Below, one piece after another: positions 30,477-40,166 of a stretch of 64,000 nucleotides of DNA. Every line of letters begins with the position of its first letter. Position 1 is the first letter of the stretch. The notes below the pieces were generated by a model. It did not search any database. It saw nothing but the letters and a program-made list of their open reading frames with translations, and was not told the DNA's origin. Position numbers and translations under genes: made by a program. Source of the stretch: Saprospiraceae bacterium (GTDB taxonomy: Bacteria > Bacteroidota > Bacteroidia > Chitinophagales > Saprospiraceae); contig JAIBCI010000005.1 in assembly GCA_019694255.1 (NCBI GenBank), forward strand, positions 1-64,000. Direction: 5' to 3'.

Positions 30477-30492
30477 TTTCAAAGCTTTGAAA
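30477..30492. repeat. 16-bp perfect palindrome TTTCAAAGCTTTGAAA
   Basis: Perfect inverted repeat with no loop, located between the ABC exporter and the small exported protein gene. It lacks a following T-run, so it is not a typical terminator; it could be an operator for a dimeric regulator. It occurs about 165 bp upstream of the promoter at 30655-30685. Confidence 0.5.
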
Positions 30493-30654
30493 AGTCATTA
30501 TATTGAAATAATAATCTAAAAAAATGATTGCACCCCCGGATGGAATGGCGCAATGAGGCATAATTCTGTCAAGTAGTTTGGTAAGTAATTGAGTTTGGTT
30601 ACTGTAAATTGCTTTTTTGCATCATTGCAAAATGATTCTAAGGGACTACATCAT

Positions 30655-30685
30655 GTTGTAAAAAACATTGCTTGCATTATATTTG
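30655..30685 (+). promoter_or_regulatory. Bacteroidota-type promoter for the exported protein/murB unit
   Basis: GTTG at 30655-30658, a 19-nt spacer, then TATATTTG at 30678-30685. This fits the -33 TTTG / -7 TAnnTTTG consensus with one mismatch. The predicted start of transcription is near 30692, about 30 nt before the ATG at 30723, which supports that start over the TTG at 30672. Confidence 0.7.
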
Positions 30686-30722
30686 CCACGTACAATTTCC
30701 AATCGTAACCAAATTCAAAAAC

Positions 30723-31346
30723 ATGTCAATCCGTAATACGCTGTATACCTCCTTTCTTTTATTGATTGCTACTTGCGTTAATGCTCAATTGAACGCAGGC
30801 CTCGTCTTTGGTGCTGACCTTTATCAGCAATATACCAATCCTGTAAGTGGCACATTAACCAATGGACGGTCTTCCGGTTCCGTCGGAAGTCTCATTCTGG
30901 GGGCAGAGGTCATGGCAGGTGCACGTAACTTTTCAATTGGTGTACAGGCTTCGGCCAATCTTGCACCGCTGGCGCTGGACATCAATGAATACAAGGGCTT
31001 AGGTGCCGTAGCATTTCCGGTAATGGCCAAACTGAATTTTGGCGCTTTGTCTGGATTTAGTTCCAAATTTACGGGTGCGTATCTCGGTGGCGGTTTACAA
31101 TGGAGTCGTACTGAGTTGTTCGGACTCAACTCCAAGCATAAAAATGTGGGAAGGGATCTTTACAGCTGCCCTTTTGGAGAATTGGGACTGGGTGGCGGTT
31201 TTGGCGGACTGACGGGCGTATTCTACGTTCGACTGGGATTTGGACCCGACAAAAGGCGAGTGCTGAATATTGGAATTACAACAAGAATCGACTTTAAGAA
31301 AAATAAACAGCTGTTCAGCCCGGCCAAGAATCCGCTTAAATCATAA
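30723..31346 (+). CDS. Small exported beta-rich protein, probably outer-membrane; coupled to murB
   Basis: 207 residues from ATG 30723, with a clear signal peptide (TLYTSFLLLIATCVNAQ). The mature part is rich in Gly and alternating hydrophobic residues and ends in short strands such as VFYVRLGFG and NIGITTRIDF, suggesting an outer-membrane beta-barrel or a transport-associated protein. I do not recognise the family. Its stop TAA shares one base with the ATG of murB (TAATG), so translation of the two is coupled. The link to peptidoglycan synthesis is only positional. Confidence 0.65.
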   Translation: MSIRNTLYTSFLLLIATCVNAQLNAGLVFGADLYQQYTNPVSGTLTNGRSSGSVGSLILGAEVMAGARNFSIGVQASANLAPLALDINEYKGLGAVAFPVMAKLNFGALSGFSSKFTGAYLGGGLQWSRTELFGLNSKHKNVGRDLYSCPFGELGLGGGFGGLTGVFYVRLGFGPDKRRVLNIGITTRIDFKKNKQLFSPAKNPLKS

Positions 31347-32353
31347 TGAATCAGGCCTTTTTATCGCTGAAAACGCTGCATACATTCGGTGCAGAAGCCT
31401 TTGGACGAGAAATACATTTTATCCGGTCAGAAGACGATCTTCAGGTTTTTTTTGGCATGGATCCAACTTCATATTATATACTTGGAGGGGGCAGCAATAT
31501 TCTACCTGTGCAGACAATAGACCGGGTCATTCTACGCAATGAAATCAAGGGTAGGGAGATTATTCATGAGGATGAAGAATCGGTAACGGTTCGTATTGCA
31601 GGGGGAGAAGACTGGGATGAATTTGTCCAATGGGCGCTCGATCAGGGTTGGTCCGGCATGGAAAACCTGAGTCTTATACCTGGTACCGTTGGAGCAGCAC
31701 CTGTACAGAATATTGGAGCGTATGGTGTAGAACTCAAGGACTTTTTTATACGTCTTGAAGGTGTACTTTTAACTGAAGGCAAAGCGATGGTATTGAACAA
31801 GGAGGCTTGCCGCTTTGGATACCGCGACTCAGTTTTTAAACAAGAACTCAGCGGCAATTTTTTTATTACGCGGGTGCAGCTGCGCCTGAATAAAAAATTC
31901 AAACCTCAACTCAGTTACGGCAACATTGCAGAACGTCTAAAAGAAAAAAATATAACACATCCCGATGCCCGCGCGGTCAGCGGGGTGGTGCGCGAGATCA
32001 GACGAAGCAAACTGCCTGACGTTGGTGTGCTTGGAAGCGCCGGAAGTTTTTTTAAAAATCCAGTAGTGGATATTGATACGTATGAACGCATTCTTGTGCT
32101 GACGCCCGAGGTGCCGCATTATCCTGCGAAGGAAGGGTATGTCAAGATACCGGCCGGATGGCTGATCGAACAATGTGGTTGGAAAGGACGCAGAATAGGA
32201 GCTGTGGGCTGTTATGAAAAGCAGGCGCTGGTTATTGTGAATTATGGTAACGCCAGCGGTAGTGAAATTTTAGCATTCGCCGGAATGATTATTGAAGATG
32301 TGAAGAGCAAATTCAGCATTACAATGACACCAGAGGTGAATGTGTGGCGGTAG
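31346..32353 (+). CDS. murB: UDP-N-acetylenolpyruvoylglucosamine reductase MurB
   Basis: 335 residues, the usual length of type I MurB. It reduces UDP-GlcNAc-enolpyruvate to UDP-MurNAc with FAD and NADPH in cytoplasmic peptidoglycan synthesis. Visible signatures: FAD-binding GGGSN near residue 48, the loop GTVGAAPVQNIGAYG, catalytic Arg160 in GYRDS, the proton-donor Ser234 in GSAGSFFKNP and Glu330 in TPEVNVW. The start overlaps the previous stop by one base. It is not beside other mur genes here. Confidence 0.95.
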   Translation: MNQAFLSLKTLHTFGAEAFGREIHFIRSEDDLQVFFGMDPTSYYILGGGSNILPVQTIDRVILRNEIKGREIIHEDEESVTVRIAGGEDWDEFVQWALDQGWSGMENLSLIPGTVGAAPVQNIGAYGVELKDFFIRLEGVLLTEGKAMVLNKEACRFGYRDSVFKQELSGNFFITRVQLRLNKKFKPQLSYGNIAERLKEKNITHPDARAVSGVVREIRRSKLPDVGVLGSAGSFFKNPVVDIDTYERILVLTPEVPHYPAKEGYVKIPAGWLIEQCGWKGRRIGAVGCYEKQALVIVNYGNASGSEILAFAGMIIEDVKSKFSITMTPEVNVWR

Positions 32354-32489
32354 GGTTGCGCTTCAGAATGCTAAACCGCTGTCAGCTTATCACGATATAA
32401 TTTTTATACTCTTTCAATTTTTCACACCTAAATTTATTGCTTTGATTACTCTTGTAGTAATGTGATCATGACTTTATCAATTCAGAGAC

Positions 32490-32813
32490 ATGAATACGTT
32501 TGAATCTTCAATAACATTTAGACCGGAGGAGAACATTGCTTATGCAGATGGTTCAGTGGTGAGTAAAATGGTGATTAAAAAGCCGACAGGAAATATTACG
32601 CTTTTTGCTTTTGACAAGGATGAAGGACTGGCAGAACACAGTGTACCGCATGATGTCTTGATTCAGATTCTGGATGGAATGGCTGAGATCATGATCGGAG
32701 GTAACCCGCAAATCATCCATAAGGGTGAGTGCATTATTTTTCCATCGAACGTTTCACACTCGCTGAAAGCAAAAGAGAAATTTAAAATGATGCTGATCAT
32801 GATCAAGAGTTAG
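32490..32813 (+). CDS. Small cupin-domain protein
   Basis: 107 residues forming a single conserved-barrel cupin: a first motif around EHSVPHDVLIQILDG and a second around HKGECIIFPSNVSHSL. His residues for a metal site are present in both. No signal peptide, so cytoplasmic. Such single cupins bind metals or small ligands; no substrate can be assigned. It stands 136 bp after murB with its own probable promoter region, not clearly recognisable. Confidence 0.8.
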   Translation: MNTFESSITFRPEENIAYADGSVVSKMVIKKPTGNITLFAFDKDEGLAEHSVPHDVLIQILDGMAEIMIGGNPQIIHKGECIIFPSNVSHSLKAKEKFKMMLIMIKS

Positions 32814-33177
32814 ATTCGAATGGGGTTCCAAAAACGCTTGTTTCGAACACTCAAAATTGATTTACGGAATCAACGAAAACATAAGTAAAGCTTAAAATAC
32901 ATTTAATAATCAGAAAATCAGAATTTAATAAATAATAAAATATCATTATATAAAAATACCTTTGGTTTTATTAGCGCTTTACTTATTTTTATACCGGATG
33001 GCAGGATACAGCTTGGCTTTAAAGGGCGGAGATATTGTGCAGTGATACCCGAAGAGCCTCCCGTTTAATTGTCCGAGATTAAACTGTCTTTCAAATTTAC
33101 CCATACATATCCGTTGGCTAACAACGCGTTCATTCGAACAGGTCTTAAAGTAGAAGCTAAATAACCAACTTGTGGAT
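32814..33177. other. Intergenic region before the LRR gene
   Basis: 364 bp, AT-rich on the left. I see no RNA gene, repeat or convincing promoter pair. It must carry the leader of the LRR/dehydrogenase unit. Confidence 0.4.
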
Positions 33178-36100
33178 ATGATCAGACAGTATCTCCGTAT
33201 TATTCAAATTGTTGCATTGTTGCTCTGGCTGAGTCAGGCAAAGAGCGTAGCATGTGGGCGCACCGCGGATTCTCTGGTTTTGGTTAAGTTGAATCAATCC
33301 ACCAATGGCAATGGCTGGATTACAAAATGGCGATTTAATGAGCCCATCAACACCTGGTATGGAATTGCACTGGACATCAACGGCTGTGTCATTCAGATCA
33401 ACCTCAATAACAATAATCTCAAGGGGAGTCTGCCGACGGAGATTGGAAATCTCGGTGCGCTCAGCAGGTTATTTTTATTCAGCAATGAGCTAAGTGGTGA
33501 GCTACCGACGTCGCTCGGTAATCTGACCGAATTACTGGAATTAAATGTTGAAGGTAATTTTTTTACAGGCAGTATTCCATCAACGCTTGGTAATTTAAAT
33601 AAACTGGGCATGTTAGTCCTTGGGGACAATGCTCTGACCGGGCATGTGCCGGAAGGAATTAATTTTCTGGATAACTTGATTCTGCTGGATTTATCCCGCA
33701 ACAAGCTCAGCGGAGGTATTTCAAATAATATTTTCAGATTAAGCAAGTTGCAGACACTGGACTATTCGGAGAATGAGATGTCTGGAGAAATCCCGGCAAC
33801 CATCAGTTCGATGAATGCGCTTCGCAACCTATACCTTAATAATAATCACTTCTTCGGCGAACCGCCAGCAGTTATGTCCCAGCTCCTGAATATGACCAAT
33901 CTCTGGCTCAATGACAATGCTTTCACAGGACGTGTACCTGATCTTACACAATCTCCTTTAATCAGTCTTAGGATCGAAAATAATTTTTTTAATTCGATAC
34001 CTGACTTTTCTGTTGTAAAGACATTTGGCAGGGTCGATCCGGGCGGACTGGTAATGTATAACAATTACTTTACTTTTGAAGATCTGATTCCTTTACTTTC
34101 TTTACCACGTTTTGTAAACTGGAATTTTAAACCACAGCGACCAGTATCGGTTGACTCTATTCAGTACGTTCAGTATGGTTCGAACTACGCGATTCGGCTA
34201 TACACAGATCCAGGTATTTCAGACAATAACTATAAATGGTTTAAGGATACTTCCAAACTAACCATATCGAATCAGAATTTTTTTCAGATTATTCAGTTGG
34301 ATGAAAAACAGGAAGGGTATTATTACGGTAGTTTTGTAAATCAGTTGTTTCCTGATTTTCAAATTGACATTCCCTATATCCGCATCGTTGGTTTCAATCC
34401 TTCGAAATGTGATTCACCGCTAGCTGGTAACACTTGTGATGAAGCTCCTTCATTTTGTAACACCAATGACCTTCATAATTACTGCGGTAATCTTAGTATC
34501 AGCGATGAGATCAAGAAATCTAATTTTTGTGATAGCACAGACCTCATTGAAAATCCCCGTTATCTACGATTTACTGCGGCTGGTGATAGTGTGATGCTTG
34601 AGATTTTTCCGATGAGTTGTAATGAAGTAAATGAAAACGGTCAGATCTACAAAGGTTTGCAAGCTGCCATTCTTCGTTCCTGCGATTCTACACGAAGCAC
34701 TTCTTTATTCTGCTCCAGTGATTGCGTCGATCATCCATTCTTTATCGGCGGCGGCGGATTTGTTAAAGGACAAGAATACATACTTGTGATTGACGGTTGC
34801 AAGGGCAATCTGTGCAATTACCTGGTCAAAGTCAGGCAGGGCCGAAGTTATTTTAAATTATTACCTGACAGTCTGATCGCCGGTGAAAAATATTTTTGTC
34901 CGGATACTTCAAATCATTATTACAGTATCGGTCCAATTGCCGGTGCTACGGAATATGGTTGGTATGTCAATGACAAACTGGTCAGCACTTCCACCGATAC
35001 TTTTCTAAAAATAAAAAATTTTGCGCCCGGAAGCTACACAATTGGTGTTAGAGGATTCGCCAAATGCGACTCGACGAATCTGGTTAGAACCACAGTTCGC
35101 ATCTTCAGTGAATTGAAAGCTGATCAGTTTACCTCCTCAAGACTATTCAGGGATTCCGTATATCAGATTCGTTTTAAGGTGATCGGAGGAACAAGGCCGT
35201 ATAAATTGCTTCAGGGCAAAGGGCAGTTCGACAGCCTGACGGGAGATTTTATCAGCGACCTTCGATTATGCAAAAGCGATTATCTGTTTCAAATTATAGA
35301 TAGCAATCAGTGTATTCTGACGGTCAGCGGTCGTGAAAATTGCTCCTGTGATTCCTACGCAGGGACAATGCCTACAGAATTATTAACCGTTTGTGATGGC
35401 AGTAATATTGTAGCGCGTAACAACAATGATTTTGTCCGTGATACAGGTGATGTGTCGACATTTATTTTTTGCAGTGATTCGACAAAGCCGGTACAATCAC
35501 AACTCAGGATCAATACTTCAGGAATATTTCCTTTTGATATTAGTCGCTATAAATATGACTCCATTTATTATTTGGTATTTGTCATCGGACGCTCAAATGG
35601 ACAGGGTCAGATTGATCTCAAGCATCCCTGTCTGAGTATCAGCAATGCACAACCCGTTGTGTTCCGAAGAAAAAGTACACTGGCTGCAGGACCTGATCAG
35701 ATATTATGTACTCCGGAAACCCAACTTCGTGCGATCGGAAATTTTTTAAAAGTAAGATGGACCCTGGTGTCTGGCCCGAATGGTTACTCACTGGACTATC
35801 CAGACAGTCTTGAGACGCCACTTCATCTTGACAGTATCGGACAATATCTTTTTAGAGTGGAAGGCGCCAACTTGTATTGTCTGAGTTCGGATGAGATTAA
35901 AGTTACTTATGATACCATTTATCGTCCGGTGATTTCTGGTGTATTATCGCTGTGTGGAAATAAAGAAACAACCCTTGACGCCGGCGATCAGCTCAATTAC
36001 AGGTGGTCCACCGGTGACAGTACCAGAAATATTATCGTTAAAAAAAGTGGAACTTATTGTGTCTCTGTAACCAACAGCCCGGGTTGTGAAGGAAGTACTT

Positions 36101-36996
36101 GTGTGGATGTAAAAATTTCAGCAGATCCGGTATTTAGTATTCTTGGCAATACTAAACTGTGCAGAGGATCGCTCAGTGAACTTTCATGCAGCGCTGAATT
36201 TGCAAATTATAAATGGAACAACGGATTGTTTACAAAGACCATCACCATCGATACCAGTGGAACCTACTGCGTGACAGTGACAAACAGCGATGGATGCAGT
36301 GCAGCATCATGTGTCAATGTGAACCTCTATCCAACCAGCTTTTTCAACAGAACAGACAGTGCCTGCGATCAATCAGTGGTACTTTACAACAATAAATTCT
36401 ACAATGTCCCGGGACAATACGAGATTATTTTGTCTGGTGCCAACCAGTATGGATGTGATAGTATATTCAATCTCAATCTGGTATCCTATCCGCGGATTGT
36501 GTTGAAAGATTCCGTCATCATGCCCGATCGCGGTGGCTCCAGCGGATCCATTACCCTTCAGTTTGGCGGCGGAACAGGCATGCTCAATTTTATCTGGAGC
36601 AATGGTGCAAAGACCGCCAACATTTCTAATCTAAAGGCAGGCACTTATACTCTCACGGTACGCGATAGTAAAAACTGTATTCAGGAATATACTTTTATTG
36701 TTCGCTCAGCAGTCGGAGTGCGTGATATTGCTGCGACGCACGATTTGATCTTCTTTCCCAATCCGTTACAATCAGATCATTTATTGCAATGGATCAGCAA
36801 AGAGAAGTCCGGATTGTGGCAGCTTTATGTCAGCGATACGAGGGGAACGTTGGTTTTTGAAAAAAAGTTTGAAGGAATTCATATCGGTGAAATCAATGTC
36901 CTTGAATGGAGTGGCGTCCCGGGAGTATATTATATTGAAGCAAGGCATGAAGGAGGATTCGTCTCTCACCACAAAATTATTATTGCTCAACCTTAA
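33178..36996 (+). CDS. Secreted leucine-rich-repeat protein with SprB-like and T9SS domains
   Basis: 1,272 residues from ATG 33178 (a GTG lies two codons upstream). Signal peptide IVALLLWLSQAKSVA. An N-terminal cap (WITKWRFNEPINTWYGI) resembles the plant LRRNT cap, followed from 33385 by eight to nine 24-residue plant-type LRRs with the pattern L-x-x-L-x-L-x-x-N-x-L-x-G-x-(I/L)-P, to about 34010. Then come Cys-rich Ig-like segments, two near-identical repeats ending SGTYCV(S/T)VTN (about 36040 and 36260), a SprB-like repeat (about 36490-36700) and a T9SS sorting domain (FFPNPLQSDH). A surface or secreted binding protein; ligand unknown. The dehydrogenase gene starts five bases after its stop, so they form one unit. 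Confidence 0.9.
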   Translation: MIRQYLRIIQIVALLLWLSQAKSVACGRTADSLVLVKLNQSTNGNGWITKWRFNEPINTWYGIALDINGCVIQINLNNNNLKGSLPTEIGNLGALSRLFLFSNELSGELPTSLGNLTELLELNVEGNFFTGSIPSTLGNLNKLGMLVLGDNALTGHVPEGINFLDNLILLDLSRNKLSGGISNNIFRLSKLQTLDYSENEMSGEIPATISSMNALRNLYLNNNHFFGEPPAVMSQLLNMTNLWLNDNAFTGRVPDLTQSPLISLRIENNFFNSIPDFSVVKTFGRVDPGGLVMYNNYFTFEDLIPLLSLPRFVNWNFKPQRPVSVDSIQYVQYGSNYAIRLYTDPGISDNNYKWFKDTSKLTISNQNFFQIIQLDEKQEGYYYGSFVNQLFPDFQIDIPYIRIVGFNPSKCDSPLAGNTCDEAPSFCNTNDLHNYCGNLSISDEIKKSNFCDSTDLIENPRYLRFTAAGDSVMLEIFPMSCNEVNENGQIYKGLQAAILRSCDSTRSTSLFCSSDCVDHPFFIGGGGFVKGQEYILVIDGCKGNLCNYLVKVRQGRSYFKLLPDSLIAGEKYFCPDTSNHYYSIGPIAGATEYGWYVNDKLVSTSTDTFLKIKNFAPGSYTIGVRGFAKCDSTNLVRTTVRIFSELKADQFTSSRLFRDSVYQIRFKVIGGTRPYKLLQGKGQFDSLTGDFISDLRLCKSDYLFQIIDSNQCILTVSGRENCSCDSYAGTMPTELLTVCDGSNIVARNNNDFVRDTGDVSTFIFCSDSTKPVQSQLRINTSGIFPFDISRYKYDSIYYLVFVIGRSNGQGQIDLKHPCLSISNAQPVVFRRKSTLAAGPDQILCTPETQLRAIGNFLKVRWTLVSGPNGYSLDYPDSLETPLHLDSIGQYLFRVEGANLYCLSSDEIKVTYDTIYRPVISGVLSLCGNKETTLDAGDQLNYRWSTGDSTRNIIVKKSGTYCVSVTNSPGCEGSTCVDVKISADPVFSILGNTKLCRGSLSELSCSAEFANYKWNNGLFTKTITIDTSGTYCVTVTNSDGCSAASCVNVNLYPTSFFNRTDSACDQSVVLYNNKFYNVPGQYEIILSGANQYGCDSIFNLNLVSYPRIVLKDSVIMPDRGGSSGSITLQFGGGTGMLNFIWSNGAKTANISNLKAGTYTLTVRDSKNCIQEYTFIVRSAVGVRDIAATHDLIFFPNPLQSDHLLQWISKEKSGLWQLYVSDTRGTLVFEKKFEGIHIGEINVLEWSGVPGVYYIEARHEGGFVSHHKIIIAQP

Positions 36997-37001
36997 AAAA
37001 G

Positions 37002-39119
37002 ATGAAGATGAAAATATTACAGTTTGTCCTGAGCGGCATCCTATCATTTGTATTGCTCGTTGTAAGTGCACAACAAGATATCCGATTGACGAAGGTAGCT
37101 GGTGGACTCACCAAGCCCTTGTTTGTGACGCACGTGAATGATGACAGAATTTTCATTGTTGAACAAGCAGGTAAAGTAAAGATTCTTAAAAATGGGATAG
37201 TGTCTGCTGACCCATTTCTCAACATTACCGATCGCGTCAATTCAAGAAATACCGAACAAGGTCTGCTCGGACTTGCCTTTCATCCCGATTTTAAAAAAAA
37301 TGGGTTCATTTATGTTAATTATATCGCCAATGGCGTCAACCGTACTGTTGTATCGCGATTTAACCTTGCAGCGGGTAATCCGGATCGGATTGACAGTACA
37401 AGTGAAAAAATTCTTTTGATCATCAATCAGCCATTTTCAAATCACAATGGCGGTTGTATTCATTTTGGAAGAGACGGTTATCTCTATATTGCACAGGGAG
37501 ACGGAGGCAGCGCAAGGGATCCTATGGGCAATGGTCAAAATCCTAAGACCATGCTCGCCAAGATGATGCGCATTGATGTCAACGGTGCCGGGATGTATGG
37601 TATTCCGCCGGATAATCCATTTGTAAATGATACTTCCTATTTGCCCGAGATATGGGCGCTTGGTCTTCGTAATCCCTGGCGATGGAGCTTTGATCGGTTA
37701 AACGGAGACATGTGGATTGCTGATGTTGGACAGGATATCTGGGAAGAAGTCAATTACACTTCCGCATCTTCCAAAGGCGGTGAAAATTACGGATGGCGTT
37801 GCTATGAAGGACTTGCTGACTTTGATCTGAGTGGTTGTCAGGCGAAAAGTAACTTTGTTTTTCCTATCGCAAATTACAAACACAATACCAATGCTGAAGG
37901 GTGCTCTATTACCGGAGGCTATGTCTATCGGGGTTCTGAATGCTCATACCTCTATGGTGACTATATCTACGGGGATTATTGCAGCGGGTGGATCTGGGCA
38001 ATCCATAAATACTCCGGAGTGAAAGACAGTTTTGCCAACCGGTTGATCTATAAATTCAGTAAAAACCAACTCTCATCTTTTGGTGAAGATGCACAAGGCG
38101 AATTGTATCTGTGTGCATTGGCAGAAGGCAGTGTTTATAAATTGTCCGATACTTGCAGGGTTGATGTCAGCATTACAACTGAAGATCCCGATTGTGATGA
38201 CCTGGCGAATGGAATGATTATGCTGAGCAGTAATCAGAAAAACTGCAACTATGAATACCGGTGGTACAATGGGATTACAGGAATGGGATTAAGCGGACTG
38301 TCGGGTGGCACTTTCACAGTCACCATAAGTTATCCGGGATGCGAAGTAAAAAAAGAAATCAATTTGAAACCAAAGCTTCGTAAAGACACTGCCTGTCTTA
38401 CACCTTTGTTTGTTTCAGATATTTGCGATGGAGATAGTGCAATTATTATTGCATGCGAAAAGTCTGGTAAGCGGATTAAATGGTATAATGACGGAATCGA
38501 AGAAACGTCACTTCAAGGCGCAAGAATCTTTGTCAGCAAGTCAGGGCTCTATTCGATTCGCTGGGAAGATACAACCTATAAGGGTTGTTTATCATATCCC
38601 TCCGTAGCAGAACAAATAACGGTTCATGCCCTGCCACCCACACCAGTGCTGATGGTCAGCAGTGATACTTTGAAAACAGAAGCCGGCTGGCCTTCTTTTG
38701 TGTGGTACAAGGATGGCAAGGTTGCTGCGGGTTCAACGTCTCCATATTTTGTTGCGAAGAATCCGGGATTCTACCAGGTGCAAGTCGTTGACAGTAACAA
38801 CTGCAGATCAATGCTATCGGACTCTTTGCTGTTCATTCCTACGAAGGTGTCAGATGCCAACATCGCTTCGGTGCGCATATCCCCAAATCCCGGGAATGGT
38901 CAGTTTATTTTTGAACTGGATCATAATCCTTTTCAACATGCACAGTGGACGATCCTGTATGCAGATGGATCCGAATTGTTGCACCAGTGCATCGAACCGG
39001 GTGAGCGCAACAGCATCATTGATCTTACAGATTATCCTCCGGGAATATACTTTTATTATTTAGCTGAGACTGTTGGAGGTCGCAATCTGCTCCACGGAAA
39101 ATTGTTTGTTATTCGCTGA
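37002..39119 (+). CDS. Secreted glucose/sorbosone dehydrogenase-like protein (PQQ type) with T9SS domain
   Basis: 705 residues with signal peptide (ILSFVLLVVSAQQ). The N-terminal ~380 residues are a GSDH six-bladed propeller: opening LTKVAGGLTKPLFVTHVND, EQGLLGLAFHPDF, FSNHNGGCIHFGRDGYLY with the likely catalytic His148, GDGG, LRNPWRWSFD and DVGQDIWEE. Family members oxidise sugars at a PQQ cofactor. Ig-like segments follow, then a T9SS domain (ISPNPGNGQF). It begins five bases after the LRR gene, so the two are co-translated. Its TGA stop abuts the stop of the convergent ArsS gene with no gap. Confidence 0.9.
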   Translation: MKMKILQFVLSGILSFVLLVVSAQQDIRLTKVAGGLTKPLFVTHVNDDRIFIVEQAGKVKILKNGIVSADPFLNITDRVNSRNTEQGLLGLAFHPDFKKNGFIYVNYIANGVNRTVVSRFNLAAGNPDRIDSTSEKILLIINQPFSNHNGGCIHFGRDGYLYIAQGDGGSARDPMGNGQNPKTMLAKMMRIDVNGAGMYGIPPDNPFVNDTSYLPEIWALGLRNPWRWSFDRLNGDMWIADVGQDIWEEVNYTSASSKGGENYGWRCYEGLADFDLSGCQAKSNFVFPIANYKHNTNAEGCSITGGYVYRGSECSYLYGDYIYGDYCSGWIWAIHKYSGVKDSFANRLIYKFSKNQLSSFGEDAQGELYLCALAEGSVYKLSDTCRVDVSITTEDPDCDDLANGMIMLSSNQKNCNYEYRWYNGITGMGLSGLSGGTFTVTISYPGCEVKKEINLKPKLRKDTACLTPLFVSDICDGDSAIIIACEKSGKRIKWYNDGIEETSLQGARIFVSKSGLYSIRWEDTTYKGCLSYPSVAEQITVHALPPTPVLMVSSDTLKTEAGWPSFVWYKDGKVAAGSTSPYFVAKNPGFYQVQVVDSNNCRSMLSDSLLFIPTKVSDANIASVRISPNPGNGQFIFELDHNPFQHAQWTILYADGSELLHQCIEPGERNSIIDLTDYPPGIYFYYLAETVGGRNLLHGKLFVIR

Positions 39120-40157
39120 TCAGATCGTAGCACCGCCACAACTTGAGCCTGATCCGGCCGTACAACCATAACAGTGTTGGTTGATGACCACATGGCGTTG
39201 CATCAGTGCGTCGCTATTGAATTCACGAAGATGTTGACTAGCACTTTGAACTTTCAGGTCCAGCATCTGATTAAAATCACAATCATAGATATATCCGTCC
39301 CAGCCCACGCTTAAGGTATTTCTGCACATCACTGCAGCTGCGGCCGCAGGATTAAACGACTGAATCAGTTTATCCATATAGCGGTCGTAGTTGCCACTTT
39401 GTATCAGGTAATCGAGAAAGCGGCTGATCGGCATATTGGTAATCGTAAACAATTGGTTGAAGTGAATTCCAAACTCAGTCAATAAGGCTTGTTTGAAATC
39501 TTTTTCAAGACTTACCTGGGCTGCCGGAAGAAATGCACCGGAGGGATTGTACACCAGGTTGAGCACCAGTCCGGTCTCTTTCATACCATAGCCTGCTTCA
39601 TTAAGCAATTGAATTGCTTTGATGCTGTCATCGAATACGCCGTCGCCGCGCTGTCTGTCGGTACGGTCTCTGGAGTAAAAAGGAAGGCTCGAAACAACTT
39701 CTACCCGATGTTGCGCAAAGAATGTCGGAAGGTCATTGTATTTCTTGTTGGCAACAATGATCGTGAGGTTACACCGCACAATGATCTTGCGACCCAGGCG
39801 GTTGATCTCTTCGACAAACCAACGAAAATTCGGATTCATTTCAGGAGCACCACCCGTAATGTCAACTGTGGTGAATGATGGGTTTTTTCGAAGGATGTCC
39901 AGGCACAAACGCATCGTATCCTTGTCCATGATTTCTTTTCGGTCTGGACCGGCATCGACGTGGCAATGCCTGCAGGTCTGATTACACATTTTACCGACAT
40001 TGACCTGAAAAATTTCAAGGGCAACAGGGCGCAAAGGATACAGATCGCAACCCTGAAGTGAAGAAGCAAATGGTTTTTGTTCTGCAGATTGTTCTATTAT
40101 CTGCAGTTGATAAAAAGATTCTGCAAGCGCATGATGCGATGATTTAAGACTCTTCAT
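39120..40157 (-). CDS. arsS: Arsenosugar-biosynthesis-type radical SAM protein ArsS
   Basis: 345 residues. A [4Fe-4S] radical SAM motif C-x3-C-x2-C is present as CNQTCRHC (Cys58, Cys62, Cys65), followed by DVTGGAPEMN and a Cys-rich C-terminus (CYGCTAGSGSSCGGATI). This matches the ArsS/rSAM-Cys-rich family thought to join the adenosyl group to methylated arsenic in arsenosugar synthesis. Some relatives have selenocysteine; here Cys is used throughout. ATG 40157 lies nine bases after the partner gene, so they share a transcript. The arsenite methyltransferase ArsM usually found nearby is absent from this window. Confidence 0.85.
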   Translation of the reverse strand: MKSLKSSHHALAESFYQLQIIEQSAEQKPFASSLQGCDLYPLRPVALEIFQVNVGKMCNQTCRHCHVDAGPDRKEIMDKDTMRLCLDILRKNPSFTTVDITGGAPEMNPNFRWFVEEINRLGRKIIVRCNLTIIVANKKYNDLPTFFAQHRVEVVSSLPFYSRDRTDRQRGDGVFDDSIKAIQLLNEAGYGMKETGLVLNLVYNPSGAFLPAAQVSLEKDFKQALLTEFGIHFNQLFTITNMPISRFLDYLIQSGNYDRYMDKLIQSFNPAAAAAVMCRNTLSVGWDGYIYDCDFNQMLDLKVQSASQHLREFNSDALMQRHVVINQHCYGCTAGSGSSCGGATI

Positions 40158-40166
40158 CCCAACAGA

